Position numbers and translations under genes: made by a program. A stretch of 64,000 nucleotides of DNA from Planctomycetota bacterium. Its GTDB lineage: Bacteria > Planctomycetota > Phycisphaerae > WQYP01. The notes beneath the pieces are model-generated. The model was not told the DNA's origin, searched no databases, and saw only the letters and a list, made by a program, of their open reading frames with translations. This document shows, one piece after another, positions 57,693 to 64,000 of this stretch (within the stretch, counting starts at the first letter, position 1; each line of letters begins with the position of its first letter). The stretch is from the NCBI GenBank assembly GCA_021819825.1, contig JAKAEZ010000013.1, positions 1 to 64,000 on the forward strand. Direction: 5' to 3'.

Positions 57693-58600
57693 GCAATGGT
57701 GGGTTTTGAAACCCAGGGAACCAATGTTGATGCAGAAATTAACCGAGTGACAGCGGCTAAGGCTTGAGCGCGGCTGGCCGCGTGTACATTGAACCGCATC
57801 GATGTCAGTTTCCAGTCCCCCGCCCGGTTAAACAGCACGGCACCAAATACGAACCCGCGCGCCGCGTGTTCGGGCCCGGTGGTGCGGCTAACGGTACCCG
57901 GGTCGGGAAGTGACGTAGAAGTTTGGGAGTATAAGATAAGCGACTCCAACCTCGGAGTTCGCAGCACGCCAACCTCCTCAGCCGGCAGCAATGTGAGCCG
58001 CAGATTTAGCAGAGCGTCGAGCCTCCATCGGGGCCGTCCCCACAGCAAGTGCAGCCTCTCGGGACGGGCATTGGCGACAGCCAAAAACAGCGACAGTGTC
58101 GTTGGATAGGCTCGCAGGAATTCGCCCGGGCTGCCATAAAACGGCGAAACCCACCGGCAGACATCGGAGGACGAGGGCGGTGGCGGCTGTTCAAAGCGCT
58201 GCAAGGTGTAGCAGTGGATCACAACATCAGAAACGCCGGATCCTTCCGCACCTTGTATTTTTTTCTTCAGCGTAATTTCCTGAATACGCCTCCTGCGGGC
58301 GACTTTCACTTCGATCTTAGTCCAGCTCGGCGAAAGAGGTATTGACAGGGCACCGATCACCGCCCGGCCAATATGCCCTTGCCCTCGCATCGGGGGGATC
58401 TCCAGTTCCGTTGTTCGAAACTCCCGGTAAACCGCCGCGCGCACCAAGTCTGCTTCCGACCTCATGCTCACGGGCTGCCGCAGGGAGTTTGAAATGGCAA
58501 ACAACACGCCCGGTAGCCCCCAACAGATCGCAAGCGCGCACAACGGCACAAGCAGGAAACTTGAGGAGAGGGTTGCCGCCGGAAAAAGTCGCATAAACAA
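57671..58600 (-). CDS. hypothetical protein with N-terminal TM
   Basis: 309 aa ORF overlapping the next gene. Confidence 0.5.
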   Translation of the reverse strand: MFMRLFPAATLSSSFLLVPLCALAICWGLPGVLFAISNSLRQPVSMRSEADLVRAAVYREFRTTELEIPPMRGQGHIGRAVIGALSIPLSPSWTKIEVKVARRRRIQEITLKKKIQGAEGSGVSDVVIHCYTLQRFEQPPPPSSSDVCRWVSPFYGSPGEFLRAYPTTLSLFLAVANARPERLHLLWGRPRWRLDALLNLRLTLLPAEEVGVLRTPRLESLILYSQTSTSLPDPGTVSRTTGPEHAARGFVFGAVLFNRAGDWKLTSMRFNVHAASRAQALAAVTRLISASTLVPWVSKPTIAWEGKHQ

Positions 58601-58624
58601 AACGCTGTCCTCTGCAAGTACATT

Positions 58625-59083
58625 TCAATACCGCATCGCCATTATTTCATGACTATTGTAACGTATCGATGTCCCGGTAAAAGGATAGAACAGTGGGCGC
58701 ACATATTCTGCCGCTCTCAAATGGGGCCACCCGTGGACGTGTGCCCCGAAGGAGCGAGCCTGCAAGGACTCCTCAATATTGTCTGCGACCTGCGACCATG
58801 CATTTTGGCTGATGAACGCCAACGGTACCTCGCCGACAAGCCCGGTTGGGTCCGGGATGAAGTTCGGCCTTCCCATGGCATACTCGTACAGCTTAATTCC
58901 GCCCGCGTAGCCGATTGGAGCGCGTTGCAGCACCCGAGTCGCCACTCCTGTGGCCTGTCGGGGTTGCGGCTCCTGCCTCAACACCGTGCCGGGAATCGAG
59001 CTATAGGATTGCAGGGATATGCCGCTGCGGCGGCCTTTGCCGTTCAGTTTGGTTGCCGAAGTTGTTTCGCTCATCGCGACCAA
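58625..59083 (-). pseudogene. truncated RHS core with C-terminal tip
   Basis: VLQRAPIGYAGGIKLYEYAMGRPNFIPDPTGL followed by ~80 aa variable tip; no upstream YD repeats. Confidence 0.7.
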
Positions 59084-59487
59084 GAAACAATTCCTTGCAT
59101 TTATCCGAATAGCACGAGCTAATTATACCGCATGACAAAACATCAGAAAACTCGCCGGTAAACCACTATATTGCGCCACTGACCGAGACGCCGATTCCAC
59201 CACCGCTAAATCAAATACTTGCGTCCCCGTTGCACTTCCCTGCGCCATGCTGACGGTCTGATCAGCGGCCGCATGGGCAACCCGTTGTTTGCGATGTTTT
59301 TGCACTTCACCATCCATAGTGATATCAAGCATACCACCACTTACCCGATCGCGCCCGTGCCGTTACTGCGAATATTCGCCGCGGAGCGGTAAACAGTTAC
59401 CCGCGCTGCGTATTATCCCTTCGGCGGCTTTTTGGAAGACCGGCTTGCTCCATGGTCAAAAACCCCTTACTTCCGCCAAGTCTGGAC

Positions 59488-59757
59488 CTATTGTCCACTA
59501 ACATGTGCCGACGTGACGATCATCGCGAGCCAAGCAAGCAGGAAGAGCCATCCAATACAGCACGAGCATATGACCGCGGACCGGAATCTGGGAATTCGCA
59601 GACCGACCAGCCGCACCCAAGGCATCGGGGAGCAGACTGCGACGCCCCCAGGAAGCCAGACCGCATTGGCTAAATAGCCCCAAAAAGCTCCGAGACCTGC
59701 AGTGGAGTTCGTGAGAGCTGCAAGCAACGGCACGGCGGTTATGCAGGATTGCAGCAC
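59488..59757 (-). CDS. small membrane protein in RHS-associated array
   Basis: 89 aa hydrophobic ORF. Confidence 0.35.
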   Translation of the reverse strand: MLQSCITAVPLLAALTNSTAGLGAFWGYLANAVWLPGGVAVCSPMPWVRLVGLRIPRFRSAVICSCCIGWLFLLAWLAMIVTSAHVSGQ

Positions 59758-59772
59758 CAGAAGCAGTAGCCA

Positions 59773-60210
59773 CTAGTTTCTTGCCCCTGCGCTGCGAAGG
59801 CCGTTCGTGCTGTCGGCAGCAGCGGGCAGCAGTGCGGTGGCTCCGGCAGCACATCCGAGCCAGAAGCCAAGCAACGGCGGAATCAGGAATGTGATCAGAT
59901 CGAGCGCGAACAACGGATGATAGGCAGCCACGCCGGGCGAAAAAACGGCGGCCACGACCGCCAAGCCTACAAATGGTGTCAGGCCCCAGCGCCTGGCGAT
60001 ACAGCTTTCCCGATCCCGGATTGCGGTCGCGAATACGCCTGCCCCGGCCGCGCCCAGCGCCCATACTGCAAGACCAAGCTGCCCGAACAGAAGCGAACGC
60101 TCTTCGCGACACAGCAAACAGAGTCCTGCAAACGCGGTAAAAAAGCCGATCGCGAATGAAGCCCGTTGGGATCGATGAATATCAGGCATGCATATTTCCT
60201 CTGAAAACAT
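59773..60210 (-). CDS. small membrane protein in RHS-associated array
   Basis: 145 aa with several hydrophobic helices. Confidence 0.5.
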   Translation of the reverse strand: MFSEEICMPDIHRSQRASFAIGFFTAFAGLCLLCREERSLLFGQLGLAVWALGAAGAGVFATAIRDRESCIARRWGLTPFVGLAVVAAVFSPGVAAYHPLFALDLITFLIPPLLGFWLGCAAGATALLPAAADSTNGLRSAGARN

Positions 60211-60273
60211 TTCCTTTTAGTAAGGTGGTACACCTGATGCTCGATCGGCCCACTGCCTTGGCGACTGCGCGGC

Positions 60274-61254
60274 CTAGAAGCTGAAAAAGGTGGTTGTGTA
60301 AACCCGGAGCGATGGCTTGGCCTGTTTTAGTTTGATGATGCCCTGCGCCGTGCATCGCGTGCCAGCTACCAGAACGGTCCGCAGCTCCGGCAACACCTCT
60401 AACCAATGCAATCCGGCGTTGGTGATCGGGGTGCCGTCAATGTCAAGGCGTTGAAGCTTCGATAGACCGCCAATATTTCGAAGGCCAGCATCCGAGACCT
60501 TGTCCCCGGCGAGGTTGAGCTCCGTAAGCCTCGAAAAATGGGATAGGATCGCGAAAACGCCGTTGCCGACATGTGTCCCAGCGACGTTCAACCGATACAA
60601 TTGAGGTAGCGTGGTCAGCATCGCAATTCCTCGGTCATCGACCCGGGTCCCGGCAAGGCTGAGCCGGCGTAGGCCGGTCAACCTTCGGAGACTGACCACC
60701 CCGCGATCTCCCACGGTCGCGTTCTGGATGGTAAGCGCTTGGAGTGACCGGAGCGACCCGATGGAGGCCATGGCCCCGTCAGTTACCTCTGCACCACCAA
60801 ATACGGTGAGCCGTTTCAACGAATGGAACCCCGTCAGCAGCCGTGCGTCAAAATCACCGCATCTTTTGCCCTCCAACCATACGGATTTTACCGGCAATAA
60901 AACAGCGCTGGCGGGCGTTCCTTGTTTCCAGTCTCCCCATGTGTCGCGGTCCACCAAGATCTGCACGAAGGCACCGACGGAGATGCCACCTGATATGACA
61001 GCACCAACCTTAGCGGTCCCGCCGTCTGCCACGATGCGCCGCAGGCACTGATACTGGCACCACCCTGGGAGCGCTACCGCCCAAACCAAAATGCCCAGAA
61101 TTGCGGCTATGGTAGAGAGGCTGACCGATACGCGCAGAATACCCCGCCGTCGCCACACCAGTTTTTTGTCAGTCGTATCAAAGATCTCAACCATTGGGTT
61201 TTTCTCCGAGCTAGCCTCCGGCATTGCAGGGGACCCACACCCATGATAGCCCAC
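60274..61254 (-). CDS. membrane-anchored leucine-rich-repeat protein
   Basis: 326 aa: N-terminal TM, then LRRs (LTGLRRLSLAGTRVDDRGIAMLTTLPQLYRLNVAGTHVGN...). Confidence 0.7.
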   Translation of the reverse strand: MGYHGCGSPAMPEASSEKNPMVEIFDTTDKKLVWRRRGILRVSVSLSTIAAILGILVWAVALPGWCQYQCLRRIVADGGTAKVGAVISGGISVGAFVQILVDRDTWGDWKQGTPASAVLLPVKSVWLEGKRCGDFDARLLTGFHSLKRLTVFGGAEVTDGAMASIGSLRSLQALTIQNATVGDRGVVSLRRLTGLRRLSLAGTRVDDRGIAMLTTLPQLYRLNVAGTHVGNGVFAILSHFSRLTELNLAGDKVSDAGLRNIGGLSKLQRLDIDGTPITNAGLHWLEVLPELRTVLVAGTRCTAQGIIKLKQAKPSLRVYTTTFFSF

Positions 61255-62626
61255 TGTCAGTGGGCACGGCTATCATCGCAAAGACGTTGCAATTCTTGTC
61301 TTTTTTGCAGGGGACGATCCATGTGATCAGTGCGCTGTACCAAAAAGCATTCGCGCCCAAGTAGTTTGACAAATGGTAATAGCCGCCCGCGTAAATTTGC
61401 TCCTGATAGCCCGAACTCCATGTGGAACCATTGGGTTGGCTGGCGGATTCGGTGGATTGGCATTGCAGGCATCCGTCGGTCTTGTTGGACAATAGCGCGA
61501 GCGAAGAGGCAATTAGCACGCCGACGCGTATTTCTGCTATATCGGCGTTCAATTCTACCGAGGCCAATGCACCGGCGTGACCAAGCGAGTCTTCCGCCGC
61601 GTCCCGGAGCTTTTTCAACGCATCGCTTAATACATCCTCGCGAGCCTCCTTGCTACCTCGTAGGGCTTTCACGACCGTGATCGCTTCATCAATGCGCTCC
61701 AATTCCGCGGAGCCTTTCTTGGCACGCTTGCTGAGGATACCAAGGTATTTAAGCGTAGCCTGCACTTGTCCAAGCGTGACGCGCCCGCTTGGGTCAAGCG
61801 CTGCGGTGGGCCTACCCAGTACGTATGGGTAAAGATTTCCGCCACCCGAGTATGCGATAAGGTCTCTCTGCAGCCAGCGGCCAAGCAATGGCGAGTACGT
61901 TCTCGCTCGCACATAATACAATTCCGTTTCGGGATCATACCTATATCCGCAATAGATGATCTCATTAGCACCATAATTTGATTGCACATCATCATCGGTG
62001 AACCACACGCCATCTGTGCCGGGACCTGTAAAGATCAGCGTGTTACCGTATGCATCCGTATCGTATGCCTCCACAATGTTACCGCTGGGATTGGTCAACG
62101 CCACAGCACGGTAAAGCAAGTCCTGCAGCAAATAGTAACTTCCAGATTCCAGGTTCTGGCTTCCCAATGCTACGAACGTAGTGAGTTGGACGCATTCGTC
62201 AATGTTGAGGCGTCCAAACCTCCATATCTGCGGCCGAAATCCCGTCGGGGCCGAGGCCCCCGTGCGCGCCGCTGCGCCGGGATAGGTGCCCCAGACATAC
62301 TGCCGGATCGGGGCGTTGCTGGAATTTCGTTCTTCCACCACCTGCCAGCCGCTCCAGATATAATCCGTGGTGCCGTCGGGAACATTGCCGGTCAGGCCGC
62401 CGTTGAAGATGGTTTTGCGCACCCGCCGATTCATGGCATCAACGCTCCGCTCCAAGGTCAAGCGTCCACGGCCAACGAATAAAAATTGGTGTTGAACCAC
62501 GGAGGAACCAGAGGAACGCGGAGAGCGACGACTCGCCGGGATGGAGCGATCTACCGATTTCTCAGATTGTTGCTTCCGGACTCCGGCGTCCCGTTCCTCC
62601 GTAAAATTGTCGTTCAACGCAACCAT
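61211..62626 (-). CDS. RHS-repeat core protein (orphan) with Cys-containing C-terminal tip
   Basis: 471 aa: RRVRKTIFNGG...TDYIWSGWQVVEERN, YRYDPETELYYVRARTYSPLLGRWLQRDLIAYSGGGNLYPYVLGRPTAALDPSG, then a ~190 aa tip. Confidence 0.85.
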   Translation of the reverse strand: MVALNDNFTEERDAGVRKQQSEKSVDRSIPASRRSPRSSGSSVVQHQFLFVGRGRLTLERSVDAMNRRVRKTIFNGGLTGNVPDGTTDYIWSGWQVVEERNSSNAPIRQYVWGTYPGAAARTGASAPTGFRPQIWRFGRLNIDECVQLTTFVALGSQNLESGSYYLLQDLLYRAVALTNPSGNIVEAYDTDAYGNTLIFTGPGTDGVWFTDDDVQSNYGANEIIYCGYRYDPETELYYVRARTYSPLLGRWLQRDLIAYSGGGNLYPYVLGRPTAALDPSGRVTLGQVQATLKYLGILSKRAKKGSAELERIDEAITVVKALRGSKEAREDVLSDALKKLRDAAEDSLGHAGALASVELNADIAEIRVGVLIASSLALLSNKTDGCLQCQSTESASQPNGSTWSSGYQEQIYAGGYYHLSNYLGANAFWYSALITWIVPCKKDKNCNVFAMIAVPTDSGLSWVWVPCNAGG

Positions 62627-62687
62627 ATCATCGTCCGAAAGAGGGGGGCCTAAGTTGACCGATGAATTTTACCACTGGTGGCACGCT

Positions 62688-63677
62688 TTACAAACTGTCG
62701 CTTCCCGCGATTGCAGGATTGGTGCCCACTGGGTTCCCCGGTTCCGCTTGAATTGTGCCGCCCGGCCCAAGCAGCAGGCATTGCACCAGCCCCATTATCA
62801 GTACGACCCCAGCATTAACGCCCGTGGAGGCCACAATTGCTGTCATCACAAAGCGCGCGTGGATCGCTCCAAGCTGGCTCAATGGAAGCGCGACAACGCC
62901 CAGCGGTACCGACAAGGTAGCCGCAGCGTAGAATGCGGGAAAACCCCAGCGCGGCAAGGTTATAAAGAGTGCTCCGGAAAAGGCCGCGAAAACGCACCGG
63001 GCAAACTCCGCTTCCCTCATGAGGGCATCCGACCCCGGTGGAAGGTTTGTCGGAACGGTGCGGGGTACGCCCCCGTGCCAGAGTCCAATGATGGCCGCCG
63101 CCAACGTCCAAATACCGAACAGCCGCAAGGCGACGATTGCTCGCCTTCGCACCTTCTGCGAGCCGCAATCCAGCCATTTCAGCGGCCACCGTCCGCCCAT
63201 CTCTCGCTCCAGCGCCGTCGGCTGGCTGGGAAGAAGGTTCTGGATGACGGCGAACACCACGACCGCGACCGCGTCGACAGCAAGAGTGTGCGCGATACCA
63301 CCGCTGGGGTGCCGAGACGTTTCCGCCAACAAGAGCGGCTGAAGGGGAAGAAAGGGCTGCGGAGAAACTACTGAAATCAGCGTGACGATATAAAACCCAG
63401 GGAAACCCCAACGTGGTGTAAGGACGAAGAGCAGCCCAGAAGCCGCAGTCAACAACACCTCCGCAGCCGTGGCGAGATTGAGTCCCAACTGGAGGGCGCT
63501 GGCACCTCTAAGCTGTGTAGACAGTAAAAATGCGGTCAACGCAGGGACGCACCTTAACGCCCGGAAAGCACACCATGCCCCAAAGGCTCTGACAGCCAAG
63601 GCGAGCCACCAACGCCAAGCGGGCCTGGAAATTGGCCACACGCCGGCCCGCGTGAGATATTTCGTGAGCAGATTCAT
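62688..63677 (-). CDS. multi-TM membrane protein in RHS-associated array
   Basis: Start likely MNLLTKYLTRAGVW at 63677; multiple hydrophobic helices. Confidence 0.55.
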   Translation of the reverse strand: MNLLTKYLTRAGVWPISRPAWRWWLALAVRAFGAWCAFRALRCVPALTAFLLSTQLRGASALQLGLNLATAAEVLLTAASGLLFVLTPRWGFPGFYIVTLISVVSPQPFLPLQPLLLAETSRHPSGGIAHTLAVDAVAVVVFAVIQNLLPSQPTALEREMGGRWPLKWLDCGSQKVRRRAIVALRLFGIWTLAAAIIGLWHGGVPRTVPTNLPPGSDALMREAEFARCVFAAFSGALFITLPRWGFPAFYAAATLSVPLGVVALPLSQLGAIHARFVMTAIVASTGVNAGVVLIMGLVQCLLLGPGGTIQAEPGNPVGTNPAIAGSDSL

Positions 63678-63705
63678 AAAATTGCGTCGCCGGTTCCCGG
63701 TAATG

Positions 63706-63948
63706 TTATGACGGTCGACAAGCCTGAGCCGAGGCCCCACCGACGTACTCATACAAATTCACGCCACCGGAATAGCCGATTGGGTCGCGTTGCACCACCC
63801 GAGTCGCCACTCCTGTGGCCTGTTGAAATTTCGGCCGCTGCCTCAACATCGTTCCGGGAATCGAACTGCAGGATTGCACGGATGTGCCGCTGTGGCGGCC
63901 TTTGCCGTTCAGTTTGGTTGCCGAAGTTGTTTCGCCCAACGCGACCAA
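63706..63948 (-). pseudogene. truncated RHS core without tip
   Basis: VVQRDPIGYSGGVNLYEYVGG then stop after 7 aa; shares ~200 bp with 58881-59100. Confidence 0.7.
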
Positions 63949-64000
63949 GGAACAATTCCTTTCCTTTACCCCTGCCTCATCTCAGGCTCTCCCTCGGCAC

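Noticed and set aside
1-64000. tRNA, rRNA and CRISPR arrays
   Set aside because: None recognised by eye; tRNAscan-SE and CRISPR finders would be needed to confirm absence.

Overview
This 64 kb window looks like a chromosomal segment from a Planctomycetes-type bacterium, judged by the DUF1501/DUF1800 pair, dispersed intergenic repeats and gene style; the taxon is inference. Housekeeping genes recognised from their translations: an MFS-acyltransferase-ACP-AMP-ligase fusion, trpE, aspS, pyk, lptB, rpsA, ndk, folP and an RND/MFP efflux pair. They are interspersed with accessory regions. (A) ~8.7-25.1 kb is a defence/mobility island: a WYL regulator, a double-AAA+ ATPase, a CX5R phosphatase-like protein, a DEDDh-type exonuclease, two VapBC-type modules, two consecutive DUF262 (GmrSD-like) genes and a REP-associated transposase (RAYT). 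It contains several duplicated gene tails and a truncated phosphatase paralogue. (B) ~35.8-38.2 kb is a tightly overlapping three-gene cassette starting with a TIGR04255-like protein. (C) ~40.7-42.9 kb is a probable type II restriction-modification pair. (D) ~56.9-64 kb is an array of truncated RHS cores alternating with small membrane proteins. The strongest directly readable oddities are: a 270-bp element with perfect 32-bp inverted ends inserted in frame in the MFS domain; equal-length 274-bp direct repeats of an exonuclease 3' end flanking a VapBC module; an in-frame (CATTRC)8 repeat in a DUF262 gene; and a RAYT accompanied by REP-like hairpins and a second RAYT 3' end. No tRNA, rRNA or CRISPR array was recognised. 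All family names come from motif recognition by eye; no database search was run.
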